From contig CAVTLC010000004.1 in assembly GCA_963735445.1 (NCBI GenBank), positions 62,001 through 126,000 on the forward strand: DNA of 64,000 nucleotides, in the 5' to 3' direction. This document shows, in pieces, positions 52,850 through 61,938 of this stretch (positions are counted from its first letter, which is position 1; every line of letters starts with the position of its first letter). Source of the stretch: AP-15 sp963735445 (GTDB lineage: Bacteria > Pseudomonadota > Alphaproteobacteria > ATCC43930 > CGMCC-115725). Both the position numbers and the translations under genes were made by a program. The notes beneath the pieces were generated by a model. That model made no database searches and was not told where the DNA came from. It saw nothing but the letters and a program-made list of their open reading frames with translations.

Positions 52850-53914
52850 ATGCGCACGCCGTGCTATTCGTCACTCGACGATGCTCTCGATGAGATCGCT
52901 TCGTTCAGCATCGAATTGAGAAACGGGAACACTAACCATGCCCCAATGGTCGCCGAGGCGCTTTGCGCCTTGGGACACCCTGAGGCGGTCGGGCCTTGGC
53001 TGACGCGCTATCGCGAACGCATGCAGCCACGGCCGGCAGCCGGCGAGCGGATCGAGACCGACAATTGGCAGGCCGCACTCGGCTGTCGCGAACGGTTCGT
53101 CGACTGGGCCGCGTTCTTCGCCGAGCAGCTCGAAGAGACTGAGTGGCGGGCGCTGCTTGATCATTGGGTGATGCGGCTCGCTCCTGGGTTTTGCGCAGCG
53201 GCTACCCACGGCGTCATTCGCGTCGGGCATGCGGTCCGCGCGCTCGCGGAGAGGGAAACGCGAAGCCGCAGGCGGGAGCTCGGCGATGCGCTCGCCAGTT
53301 GGACGGCGACTTGGCAGCGATTGCCGCACAGCGGAGGGGCCGGAGGTCAAACGGTCTCGCCGCAGGATGCCATTGCTGGGGTTCCGCTCGTTCCGACCGA
53401 CCGAAGACTGCCCGGAAACATTGTCCAGGCGCTCGCGGTACTTGACGATTTCCCCGAATTTTTGCCGGTCGTCGAAATGATCGATACGAGCGGTCCGGTT
53501 GCAGCGCAAATCGGCGAACTGACTGAACTTTTTGCCCGCGTGTATCTGGCAAATGCCCGGAACATTCCGACGACGATCGCCTTCATCCACGCTGTTACCA
53601 GCCTTACCGCCCTCGGAAATATCTCCGGCTATGTCAGTGAAGCGACCGCGCGTATCGCAATGCGATATGCCTGGCAAGCCGGCTGCGCCCTATATGCTTG
53701 CTATGGACGTGACGCGGTGATGGCCGACCGCATCGAAGGCTGCGGGAGAGGTGAACAGGAGCTCGCCAGGCAGGCGATTACTAACGGCGACGAGCATGTA
53801 ATCAAGTTCACCGAGGCGTGCCTCAACCGTTACGCCCAGGCTGCGTCACCCGCCTATCTTGCCGCTGCAGATCATGCGAACGGGATGATACGGCCACGCC
53901 CTCTCGGTCAATGA
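52850..53914 (+). CDS. Questin-oxidase-like (DUF4243) family protein
   Basis: 354 residues. NHAPMVAEALCALGHPEAV, WLTRYRERMQPRP, IETDNWQAALG, DWAAFFAEQL and the motif APGFCAAATHGVIRVGHAVRAL are the hallmarks of the questin oxidase family, first known from a fungal anthraquinone ring-cleaving Baeyer-Villiger-type monooxygenase. Later FIHAVTSLTALGNISGYV is conserved too. Bacterial members have no established substrate. ATG 52850 is preceded by GGGAGGAGG, a strong ribosome binding site; an ATG at 52820 would add ten residues. No aromatic pathway genes are adjacent. Confidence 0.85.
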   Translation: MRTPCYSSLDDALDEIASFSIELRNGNTNHAPMVAEALCALGHPEAVGPWLTRYRERMQPRPAAGERIETDNWQAALGCRERFVDWAAFFAEQLEETEWRALLDHWVMRLAPGFCAAATHGVIRVGHAVRALAERETRSRRRELGDALASWTATWQRLPHSGGAGGQTVSPQDAIAGVPLVPTDRRLPGNIVQALAVLDDFPEFLPVVEMIDTSGPVAAQIGELTELFARVYLANARNIPTTIAFIHAVTSLTALGNISGYVSEATARIAMRYAWQAGCALYACYGRDAVMADRIEGCGRGEQELARQAITNGDEHVIKFTEACLNRYAQAASPAYLAAADHANGMIRPRPLGQ

Positions 53915-53982
53915 GTAGCGCGGCGAGCACCCATTACGGTTTGGCTAAAGCAGGACAACGATATGCACGGGCAAAGACCAGG

Positions 53983-54210
53983 TCACGAGTTCGCGGAAGA
54001 CCATGGATTTGGCAAAAGTCGTTGCGATTTGGCCTTGGCTAACCGGGCCGCCTCTTTCGTCGCAACATAATCGCGGTAGGCGGCGCGATCCGAATCGGCG
54101 ACGGTTGCCTGCGTCGGAACCGCACAGACCGTGGGGCAGCGGGTAACTCCCTTGGTTTGCAAATATTGTACGATGGCAGCTTCGTAATCGGTTTGTGACA
54201 CGGCCGGCAC
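53983..54210 (-). CDS. Small conserved hypothetical protein with a Cys pair
   Basis: 75 residues from GTG 54210. SQTDYEAAIVQYLQTKGVTRCPTVCAVPTQATV contains a C-P-T-V-C pair followed by a helical, basic tail (DRAAYRDYVATKEAARLAKAKSQR). The pattern (short helix, CPTxCxxPTQ, ADRAA helix) is one I have the impression of seeing in several alphaproteobacterial genomes, but I cannot name the family. The cysteines could bind metal or form a disulfide. Start codon uncertain because the frame is open for another 400 bases upstream. Confidence 0.55.
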   Translation of the reverse strand: MPAVSQTDYEAAIVQYLQTKGVTRCPTVCAVPTQATVADSDRAAYRDYVATKEAARLAKAKSQRLLPNPWSSANS

Positions 54211-54369
54211 TCCGGCTGGTTGGGGGGCTAGCCCGTCATAAACCGATCTGGTTAACGAGAGGTTAGGAAGAAGATGGCGAAAAAATTGCCAAAACCATTC
54301 AGAACGGAGGCACTCATATAGCTTTTTTTGTGAAATCCGACGATATAGGGCAGTAGGGACAAGAGGATT

Positions 54370-55212
54370 GTGACCCGGATCTTGGTCCAGCCGGAATATA
54401 CGGTGCGGTTTTGGGGCGTGCGCGGCAGTATCGCCTGCCCGGGGCCGGACACCGTGCGATACGGCGGCAATACTTCTTGTGTCGAGATCCGGTGCGGCGA
54501 GCGGATCATGGTCTTTGACGGCGGTACCGGCCTGCGGCTCCTCGGCAACGAGCTGATGCGGGCGGGAAGGCCTGCGGAGCTGGATCTCTTCTACAGCCAT
54601 ACGCATTTCGACCATATCTGCGGATTGCCTTTTTTTGCGCCGTGCTACGATTCACGAAGCCGCATTCGTATCTGGGCCGGTCATCTCAACGGCCGCGGTA
54701 TTGAAAGCGTGCTCAACAAGATGATGATCGAGCCGCTGTTTCCGATCCCGATGGGTATTTTCAAAGCGCAGCTCGAGTTCTGCGACTTCGCTGCTGGAAA
54801 GCAATTAAAGCCGCACCGCGGAATTCGGCTCGCGACCGGACCGCTTAACCATCCGAACGGGGCCACTGGTTACCGCATTGAATATGCTGGCAAGGTTGTG
54901 GCCTACATCACCGATACCGAGCATCACCCCGGCGCGCTCGACGGGAATATCTTGGCGCTGATCCAGCGCGCCGACATGATGATTTACGATGCCACCTACA
55001 CCGATGCCGAGTTTCCTCAGCACAAGGACTGGGGACATTCGACCTGGCAAGAAGGGGTCCGATTAGCCGACGCCGCCGGGGTTCGGACTTTGGTGATTTT
55101 TCATCACGACCCCGGCCACGACGATGCTTTTATGGATCGGGTCGCGGCGGAAGCTGCGATCGTTCGGCCAGGTACGATTGTCGCCCGCGAGGGTCTCGTT
55201 CTTCGACCTTGA
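54370..55212 (+). CDS. MBL-fold metallo-hydrolase
   Basis: 280 residues. VRFWGVRGSIACPGPDTVRYGGNTSCVEI opens the domain, FDGGTGLRLLG follows, and the zinc motif is YSHTHFDHICGLPFFAPCYD near residues 75-93. Other ligand regions are GPLNHPNGATGYRIEY, YITDTEHHPG, and FHHDPGHDD near the end. This subgroup is often fused to or located near response regulators and includes phosphodiesterase-like and RNase Z-like members. Start GTG 54370. It is divergent from the small Cys-pair gene. Confidence 0.9.
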   Translation: MTRILVQPEYTVRFWGVRGSIACPGPDTVRYGGNTSCVEIRCGERIMVFDGGTGLRLLGNELMRAGRPAELDLFYSHTHFDHICGLPFFAPCYDSRSRIRIWAGHLNGRGIESVLNKMMIEPLFPIPMGIFKAQLEFCDFAAGKQLKPHRGIRLATGPLNHPNGATGYRIEYAGKVVAYITDTEHHPGALDGNILALIQRADMMIYDATYTDAEFPQHKDWGHSTWQEGVRLADAAGVRTLVIFHHDPGHDDAFMDRVAAEAAIVRPGTIVAREGLVLRP

Positions 55213-55270
55213 GCCTCGCCGCACCAGGTTCCCGACCAACGGCGCCCGAACTCTTTCAAAGATGGCCCTA

Positions 55271-56482
55271 TCAGTGATAGGGATCGGCCGCGTCGCGCAG
55301 GCCATCGCCAAAAAAGTTGAACGCGAGTACCGCGAGGATCACGGTCGTGACCGGCGCCAGCAGCCAAGGATACAACGCCACGACGTTAATGTTTTGGGCG
55401 TCGCTCAACAGGACGCCCCAACTCGTCATCGGCGGCCGCACACCGAGGCCGAGAAACGAGAGTGCGGTCTCACCAAGGATCATCCCCGGGATCATTAGGG
55501 TTGCCGAGGCGATCAGATGGCTCGAAAAACTCGGCAGCAAATGGCGTCCGATGATCCGAGCCGGTCGCGCTCCCATTAGTACCGCAGCGGTACAGAAATC
55601 CTCTTCACGCAACGCCAGCAGCTTCGAGCGCACGGCGCGGCCAAGATGGGTCCAATCGATTATCCCAAGGATCAAGGTAATCCCGAAATAAACCAGCAGC
55701 GGGCTCCAACTGACCGGCAAGATTGCGGATAACGCCATCCACAACGGCAAATGCGGAAACGACTGGATGACCTCCATCGCGCGCTGGATCAAAATGTCGG
55801 TCCAGCCCCCGTAATAACCAGCGATCCCGCCGATGACGATACCGAGGGTCAAGCTCACCGCGACGCCGACCAGTCCCACGGTCAACGACACGCGCGCCCC
55901 GTAAATCATGCGAGACATTAGATCCCGGCCCAACCGGTCGGTGCCGAGCAGAAACAGCTGACCGCCGACCGCGGGACAAGCGAGGTGGAGATTCCCGGGA
56001 AATAAACCCCAGAATTTGTACTCATCTCCGTGACAAAAGAAGCGCAGCGGCTGCCGCTTCTCACGATTCGACGTGTAGATCCGCTCGAGCCGCTTCATGT
56101 CCAGCTGATAATCGAAACCGAGAACGTAAGGAGCGACGAGCCGACCTTTGTAAAACAAATGTACCGATTGTGGGGGGGCGTAGATGAAGTCGGTGTTGCG
56201 GCTGTCGACCCCGTAGGGGGCGAGAAATTCGCAAATGATAATGCCGAGATACATCGCCAGCAGTACGCCCCCAGCGGCGACGGCGACGTGGTGGCGACGC
56301 AGCTTCCACCACACCATACGCCATTGCGAAGCGACGTAGAATCGCTCCTGCGCCGGCGTCATCCGCTCGACCGCATAGGGATCGTAAGGTGCAGCGGAGA
56401 CGTAGTGCGGCAACGGAACCGGCGAAACGGGATCCTCGGCGGGACTGCGAGGCGGAGCCGGAACGAAGGTCAGATCGCTCAT
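55271..56482 (-). CDS. yejE: Peptide/microcin ABC transporter permease, YejE/OppC type
   Basis: 403 residues. A long N-terminal cytoplasmic part ends in the first membrane helix (VAAGGVLLAMYLGIIICEFLAPYG). A periplasmic insert follows, then the permease domain with LGTDRLGRDLMSRMIYGARVSLTVGLVGVAVSLTLG. The EAA-type loop is MGARPARIIGRHLLPSFSSHL, and the end is LAVLAFNFFGDGLRDAADPY, the usual finish of OppC-like permeases. Its ATG overlaps the yejB stop (ATGA). With YejB it forms the channel of a peptide importer. Confidence 0.92.
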   Translation of the reverse strand: MSDLTFVPAPPRSPAEDPVSPVPLPHYVSAAPYDPYAVERMTPAQERFYVASQWRMVWWKLRRHHVAVAAGGVLLAMYLGIIICEFLAPYGVDSRNTDFIYAPPQSVHLFYKGRLVAPYVLGFDYQLDMKRLERIYTSNREKRQPLRFFCHGDEYKFWGLFPGNLHLACPAVGGQLFLLGTDRLGRDLMSRMIYGARVSLTVGLVGVAVSLTLGIVIGGIAGYYGGWTDILIQRAMEVIQSFPHLPLWMALSAILPVSWSPLLVYFGITLILGIIDWTHLGRAVRSKLLALREEDFCTAAVLMGARPARIIGRHLLPSFSSHLIASATLMIPGMILGETALSFLGLGVRPPMTSWGVLLSDAQNINVVALYPWLLAPVTTVILAVLAFNFFGDGLRDAADPYH

Positions 56483-57477
56483 TGGCGACGTCCTCCCTGC
56501 AGCCGGATGCGCGGGTCGAGCAAAGCCAGAGCTAAATCCGAGACAAACACGCCTATTACTGTCAAAAACGCCATGAACATCAGGAACGAACCCGCCAGAT
56601 ACATGTCCTGGCTGCGCAGTGCGCTGAGCAGCATCGGCCCCGTCGTCGGCAGCGACATCACGACCGAAACGATCGCCGCCCCGGAAATAACTTGCGGCAA
56701 CAATGAACCGATGTCGGAGATAAATGGGTTGAGCGCCATCCGCAGCGGATACTTGAATAATACCTTGAACGGGTGCAGGCCTTTGGCGCGGGCAGTCACG
56801 ACATATTGCTTTTGCAGTTCATCAAGTAGATTGGCGCGTAGCCGGCGGATCATCGCAGCGGTCCCGGCCGAGCCGATTACGATTACCGGGATCCAGATAT
56901 GCCCCATTAGCGACAATAGCTTAGGCCAACTCCACGGCTGGTCCAGATATTTCGGGTCCATCAGGCCACCGATCGAAATCCCAAAATAAACATTGGCGAA
57001 GTACAATAAGACCAAGGCCAATAGGAAGCTTGGCGTCGCCAAGCCAAGAAATCCCAATAATGTGAGGAGATGATCGCTGATACTATATTGATGTGTCGCT
57101 GAATAGATACCGATTGGGAATGCCACAATATAGGTAAATATTATCGTTGTTATCGATACGACGGCGGTCAATAATAGGCGATCACCCACAACTTTATCAA
57201 CCGGAAGATCATAGGCGAAAGAATATCCCAGGTCGCCGTGCAACAACCCGCCGGCCCAGTAAATATATTGCTGCCAGAGGGGTCGATCGAAGCCGTATTC
57301 CTTTTCAAGAAACTCGATCTTGGCGAGATCGGCCGTCTCCCCCGATCCCTGCAACTCGGCAATGTAGGTTGTAAAATAGTTTCCCGGTGGAAGGTTGATG
57401 ATTGTAAAGATCACGATACTGATCGCAACCAGCGTCGGCACCATGATCAGTATACGATGAATAATATAACTCAGCAT
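56479..57477 (-). CDS. yejB: Peptide/microcin ABC transporter permease, YejB/OppB type
   Basis: 332 residues with six predicted membrane segments. MLSYIIHRILIMVPTLVAIS is a typical OppB-like start. YGFDRPLWQQYIYWAGGLLHGDLGYSF, the ARAKGLHPFKVLFKYPLRMALNPF coupling loop and the finish VSDLALALLDPRIRL are all conserved. The DNA here is visibly less GC-rich than that of neighbours (for example around 57060-57180), though codons are intact. It is downstream of the substrate-binding protein gene by 57 bases. Confidence 0.92.
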   Translation of the reverse strand: MLSYIIHRILIMVPTLVAISIVIFTIINLPPGNYFTTYIAELQGSGETADLAKIEFLEKEYGFDRPLWQQYIYWAGGLLHGDLGYSFAYDLPVDKVVGDRLLLTAVVSITTIIFTYIVAFPIGIYSATHQYSISDHLLTLLGFLGLATPSFLLALVLLYFANVYFGISIGGLMDPKYLDQPWSWPKLLSLMGHIWIPVIVIGSAGTAAMIRRLRANLLDELQKQYVVTARAKGLHPFKVLFKYPLRMALNPFISDIGSLLPQVISGAAIVSVVMSLPTTGPMLLSALRSQDMYLAGSFLMFMAFLTVIGVFVSDLALALLDPRIRLQGGRRQ

Positions 57478-57534
57478 TTGCTAGCCCGATTTACGCTCGG
57501 ATCCCGGAATTTAAACAGGCGAGCCCAACGCACG

Positions 57535-59511
57535 TCATCTTGCTAGCCCGGTACCGGTGACAGCGGATGCTGATTTTGTGCCGGGTTCGGTATCAAACCA
57601 AAAATGATCGGGCTTGTAGATACCGAAGAAAGCTCCCGGGTCCCAGTTATAGATCCCTTTTTCGGGGACATTGCGCAACTTGTCGTTCACCACGACCGGC
57701 TGCAATACTCCCCCAACGGTGCCGATCGTAAACACCTCATCAGCCCAAATCTGCAGCATCTGATGCCAAATGGTGGTTTGCGTTTCTTTTGACGCGGTAC
57801 CGAGCCACTGTCCGAACAACTCGCGAAGCTTGACCACGGAGGGAAGATCCGGGGGCTCGCCGGCATGTCCTTTGGTCTCGTAGTACTGGCCCCATTTCGG
57901 CCACTCGAGTTCTTGCTGCGTTGTCGGGGCGAATTCCCAAGGGGATGATCCGGCGTTCGCCAGCCCATCTTCGATCCCTTTATCGAGAGACATCAGTGCT
58001 TGGCCGGAAAACACCCGTCTCCGGAATAACGTCAACTGCGCCGGTTTGGCAAATAACTTGATCCCGATATGGCGCCACGAGTCCCTGATCAGTTCGAGGA
58101 TGTCGGGCGATTGCGGTAATTCGCCCGAATATTCGACGACAATTTCCATCGGACGATCGTCGGGAAGCAGCCGAACGTCATCGCTCCCCCGCTTTGTCAG
58201 CCCGATAAGATCAAGCAATCGGTTAGCCTCGTGCGGATCGTATTGCGCCCAGGCTTGCCGGTAGGCGGGATCATAAAGTGGGCTCTGCGGCAGGATCGTG
58301 TTCTGTCCTTCGATTGCCAAGCCGAAATAAATTACTTGATTGATTTCATGTCGATTTACGGCGAGCGACAAAGCCCGACGGAACCGCAGGTCGCGCATCA
58401 CTCCGCGCCAAACTGCATCGTCGACATTGAGGTTGGGATAGAGCGCGAACTGACTGCCTGGGCCGGTGCGCCACAGCCGTACCGAGTAATGATTTCGGTC
58501 TTCGCTTTGCCGCAAAAAAGTATAATCGTCAAAGCTGAGATAACGAGCCTGCAGATCGGTTTCCCCCGATGCGGTCTTCGCCGGAATGATTCGCGAGTCG
58601 GCTAGCGACAGGATCACCCGGTCGATGTAGGGCAGCTGGTTGCCGTCTTTATCAACTCGGTAATAATAAGGGTTACGCTCAAAGACAAAGCGCTCGGCGG
58701 GTGGTTTTGTCTTTAATATCCAAGGCTCCAAGCTCGGAAGATCCGGATTGTCGTTCTTGTACATCGCCGATAGCTTATTGTGCAAGGCAGCCCAATTGCG
58801 AACTCTGGCCTTCTTGACTAAGGCCTCGAGTTTGGCGTTATCGGCGTACTTTTCGTGGAACTGGCGGAGATAATGGGCAGGGTAATAGATAAACAGCGGA
58901 TCAGGACCAGCGATATCCGGCACGAATAGCGGGTTTGGCCGCGACCAGCTATAGCGCACCGTCGTATCGTCCAGAACCTCGAAATGCGGCTTCTCGCCGC
59001 CCGGCGTCAAATCGACAGGCAACCCGGAAGGTGAAAGCTTAGGATTGCTCGCGACATCTTCAAACCAATAGCGGAAATCCTCCGCGGTAAAGGGTTGACC
59101 GTCCGACCATTTCATCCCCTGCCGCAGGTGCATCGTGAAAACACGGCCGTCCTGCACTTCGATGGCCTTCAGAATATCGGGTGCAAAAGTGAGAGAAGGG
59201 GTCAGACCGACAAGTCTAGCATAGCCGTAAACCACCATCATGCGGGTGTCTTTGGGCCCCGCCATCAGCATTCGCAATTCGCCGCCGGGCTTTCCTGATG
59301 CATCAACAATCGCTGGCTCAGCTGGTATCCGGTCCGTGATCTTGGGGAGCTTTTCGCGCTTGACCGCACCTTTGAAAAACGGCGTTTCCTGGAGCGCAGC
59401 CCAAGCTGCGCCGGGGGCCGCGCAGATTAGGGTCGGGAGAAGCAGCGACCCACCGACAAAGCTCCGCCGCGTCAGCACTATCTCTTGCGGTGGGGACCGA
59501 TCCCAGGTCAT
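57535..59511 (-). CDS. yejA: ABC transporter solute-binding protein, family 5 (YejA-like)
   Basis: 658 residues. A twin-arginine leader (LTRRSFVGGSLLLPTLICAAPGAAWA) directs export to the periplasm. The mature protein is an extended SBP_bac_5 protein with MLMAGPKDTRMMVVYGYARLVGL, GMKWSDGQPFTAEDFRYWFEDV, DRTVRYSWSRPNP-like VRYSWSRPN, and FRRALSLAVNRHEINQVIY. Family 5 proteins bind oligopeptides or similar solutes; YejA homologues serve microcin C and long peptides. The protein is unusually long for Opp-type binders but normal for YejA. Gene lies 12 bases after the ATPase gene. Confidence 0.9.
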   Translation of the reverse strand: MTWDRSPPQEIVLTRRSFVGGSLLLPTLICAAPGAAWAALQETPFFKGAVKREKLPKITDRIPAEPAIVDASGKPGGELRMLMAGPKDTRMMVVYGYARLVGLTPSLTFAPDILKAIEVQDGRVFTMHLRQGMKWSDGQPFTAEDFRYWFEDVASNPKLSPSGLPVDLTPGGEKPHFEVLDDTTVRYSWSRPNPLFVPDIAGPDPLFIYYPAHYLRQFHEKYADNAKLEALVKKARVRNWAALHNKLSAMYKNDNPDLPSLEPWILKTKPPAERFVFERNPYYYRVDKDGNQLPYIDRVILSLADSRIIPAKTASGETDLQARYLSFDDYTFLRQSEDRNHYSVRLWRTGPGSQFALYPNLNVDDAVWRGVMRDLRFRRALSLAVNRHEINQVIYFGLAIEGQNTILPQSPLYDPAYRQAWAQYDPHEANRLLDLIGLTKRGSDDVRLLPDDRPMEIVVEYSGELPQSPDILELIRDSWRHIGIKLFAKPAQLTLFRRRVFSGQALMSLDKGIEDGLANAGSSPWEFAPTTQQELEWPKWGQYYETKGHAGEPPDLPSVVKLRELFGQWLGTASKETQTTIWHQMLQIWADEVFTIGTVGGVLQPVVVNDKLRNVPEKGIYNWDPGAFFGIYKPDHFWFDTEPGTKSASAVTGTGLAR

Positions 59512-59523
59512 GCGGCGAGCGCG

Positions 59524-61428
59524 TCAAGCCCGCGCGAGACCGCTTGCGCGCATCGGCAAACTCGGCATTGCCCTCGCCTCGACGACGTGGCCGGGCGCTA
59601 CCTCGAACAGGCCCAATGGGCTCGCCCGTTCACGCCGGAAGGGCTCGGGCCAGGCGGCCGGATCGGAGGCCCGATCCTCCATCAACTGCCGAAAATCGAG
59701 CGGCTGCGCCAGATCGGGTGTCGGCACCGCCGCAAGCAACGCTTGTGTATATGGATGTACCGGAGCACGAAACAGCGTGGCTCGGTCAGCGACCTCGACA
59801 ATGCGACCGGCGCACATCACCGCGATACGGTCGGCGATATAATCGACAACGGCAAGGTTGTGGGAAATAAACAAGTAGGTCAGTCCGAGCTTACGTTTCA
59901 GATCCATCAGTAGGTTCAAGATTTGCGCCTGGATCGAGACGTCGAGCGCAGAGGTCGGCTCATCACAAATCACGAGGTCGGGCCTCAGCGCCAACGCGCG
60001 GGCGATACCAATGCGCTGCCGTTGTCCCCCGGAGAAGCTGTGCGGGTAGCGCCGCAGATGATGGCGGTCGAGCCCAACAAGACCGACGAGTTCTTCAACC
60101 ATCTCGCGGCGTGAGCGGGCATCGCCGATACCATGAATCGCGAGCGGTTCCTCGATGATGTCGAATACGGTCATACGCGGGTTGAGCGACCCAAACGGAT
60201 CCTGAAAGATGAATTGAACCTGGCGCCGAAATGCTTTGAGCCCCTCTGCCTCGAGCGCCAGCACGTCAATTCGCTTGCCGCGGTCGTTAAAGGTGATCGT
60301 GCCTGCATCCGGCGTCACCGCGCGCAACAAGACTTTGCTTAACGTGGTCTTGCCGCAGCCGCTCTCGCCGACCAACCCCAAACATTCGCCGCGCTCGATT
60401 TTCAAGCTGACATTGTCGACGGCAACGACCTGCGCCGCCGCCCTCGCGCTGGAAAAGAGCCCAGCCTTACGAATCGTAAACGCTTTTCGCAGCCCAACGC
60501 ATTCCAGCAATGGCCCGGAAGGTCCGGGTGGCCACTGTGTCTTTTCCGCCATTAAATGCGGCGCATCTCCCGAGGCGACCTCGCGGATCGGCACCAGGCG
60601 CTCGCCGGGCTTCATGTCAAAGCGCGGCACCGCCCGCAACAACGCGCGCAAATACGGGTGCGACGGGTTACCAAATATATCTTCGAGCGTTCCGCTCTCC
60701 ACCACCTCGCCACGATACATAACGACAATCTCTTCGGCGACATTGGCGACGACGCCAAGATCGTGAGTGATCAGCAGGACCGCCATGCCGAATTCGTGCT
60801 GCAATTCGAGCACGAGCTTTAGGATCTGCGCCTGAATCGTCACATCGAGAGCCGTTGTCGGCTCGTCGGCGATCAGCAGCGCTGGGCGGCAGACAAGCGC
60901 CATCGCGATCATCGCGCGCTGCCGCAATCCGCCTGATAACTCGAATGGATAGCTCCTCATTGCGCGATCCGGATCCGGAAATCCGACGAGCCGCAATGTA
61001 TCTTGCGTAAGTTCTAGAGCCTCGGTGGCGCCGACCTTGCGGTGCAATTGCAAAGCCTCGCCGACCTGATTGCCGACGGTGTGCAGCGGCGACAGTGAGG
61101 TCATCGGCTCTTGGAAGATGATCGAAATGCGGCCGCCACGGATCTGTCGCATTTGGAGACTATCCGCGGGCATGCGCGCGAGATCGATTGAGGTGCCGTT
61201 CCCGCGCGGGTCGTTGAACAGAATCTCGCCTCGGGTAATCTCACCGCTCCGCGGCAGGATGCGCATGATCGCCTGGCTGACGACCGATTTGCCCGAGCCG
61301 GATTCACCAACCAATGCCACCGTCGACCGCGGCCGAACGCGGAACGACGCCCCTCTCACGGCGCGGATAAAACCACCCGGCGCCGCGAAGCGGACGTGGA
61401 GATCGCGGATGGCGAGAAGCTCGTTCAC
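59524..61428 (-). CDS. yejF: Dual-domain ABC transporter ATP-binding protein, YejF type
   Basis: 634 residues containing two ABC ATPases. The first half has Walker A GESGSGKS, signature LSGGLRQR and Walker B LLIADEPTTALD. The second has GESGCGKTT, FSGGQRQRIGIARALAL and LVICDEPTSALD. This fused layout is diagnostic of YejF/GsiA-like importers. I use GTG 61428, which overlaps the TGA of the preceding (frame-corrected) membrane protein gene as GTGA; the open frame continues upstream in sequence that belongs to that gene. It powers YejB/YejE. A linker with SSARAAAQVVAVDNVSLKIERGE separates the halves. Confidence 0.92.
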   Translation of the reverse strand: MNELLAIRDLHVRFAAPGGFIRAVRGASFRVRPRSTVALVGESGSGKSVVSQAIMRILPRSGEITRGEILFNDPRGNGTSIDLARMPADSLQMRQIRGGRISIIFQEPMTSLSPLHTVGNQVGEALQLHRKVGATEALELTQDTLRLVGFPDPDRAMRSYPFELSGGLRQRAMIAMALVCRPALLIADEPTTALDVTIQAQILKLVLELQHEFGMAVLLITHDLGVVANVAEEIVVMYRGEVVESGTLEDIFGNPSHPYLRALLRAVPRFDMKPGERLVPIREVASGDAPHLMAEKTQWPPGPSGPLLECVGLRKAFTIRKAGLFSSARAAAQVVAVDNVSLKIERGECLGLVGESGCGKTTLSKVLLRAVTPDAGTITFNDRGKRIDVLALEAEGLKAFRRQVQFIFQDPFGSLNPRMTVFDIIEEPLAIHGIGDARSRREMVEELVGLVGLDRHHLRRYPHSFSGGQRQRIGIARALALRPDLVICDEPTSALDVSIQAQILNLLMDLKRKLGLTYLFISHNLAVVDYIADRIAVMCAGRIVEVADRATLFRAPVHPYTQALLAAVPTPDLAQPLDFRQLMEDRASDPAAWPEPFRRERASPLGLFEVAPGHVVEARAMPSLPMRASGLARA

Positions 61429-61912
61429 ACGCGGCTTTCGGCGAGGTTTACGATGCTGCGGAAACTGGGCATGCGGACACCAAGCGCGTCCAGATTTGCC
61501 GCGGTCGCTGCGCTCAATTCCACCCCGGCAGCGGTAGCTGCGAGCGCCGCGCGCTCGGCGAGTGGGTAAACCCTTCGATGCGGCTATCGACACGGATCGA
61601 TCGGCCGCCGCCGCGCAATTCCAACTGCATCCAGCCGTCGCGGCGGTCGCGCCGAGTAGAGTAATAAGCAAGCTTGATCCGTTCGATATCGGTCCAACGG
61701 ATCGTGACCGAGAGCGGGCCGGAAGCGGACAGCCCGGTTTCGGTCGCCTCGATTGTCGTTGCGTGACGCACTGCGGTGCGCAATCCGAAAAATGCAAATA
61801 GCGCCGCAAAAGCAGCCAATACACCGCCCGCGACCGGCCCGACCGGCGAGATAGCCAGGATCGTCGTTGCAGGAACAAAGCCTGCGATAGCGCGCATGTA
61901 ATCGCTGATCAT
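61425..61912 (-). CDS. Membrane protein of unknown function, interrupted by a frameshift
   Basis: From ATG 61912: two hydrophobic segments (residues 8-27, FVPATTILAISPVGPVAGGV, and 29-45, AAFAALFAFFGLR). A soluble part follows with a PH-like look (TTIEATETGLSASGPLSVTI, then DIERIKLAYYSTRRDRRDGW). After GFT near 61567 the frame breaks. Adding one base lets it continue as LAERAALAATAAGVELSAAT to LAESRV and a TGA that overlaps the yejF GTG. That repair gives 162 codons and a coupled stop/start, strong evidence that it is right. Unknown function; it may be a membrane-associated partner in the same operon. Confidence 0.72.
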
Positions 61913-61938
61913 TGCCGAATTTGGGTAAACATGACAGC

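Noticed and set aside
57060..57180. A lower-GC patch in yejB as evidence of recent gene transfer
   Set aside because: The protein is a normal YejB and the operon is well integrated by couplings; local composition alone is weak evidence.
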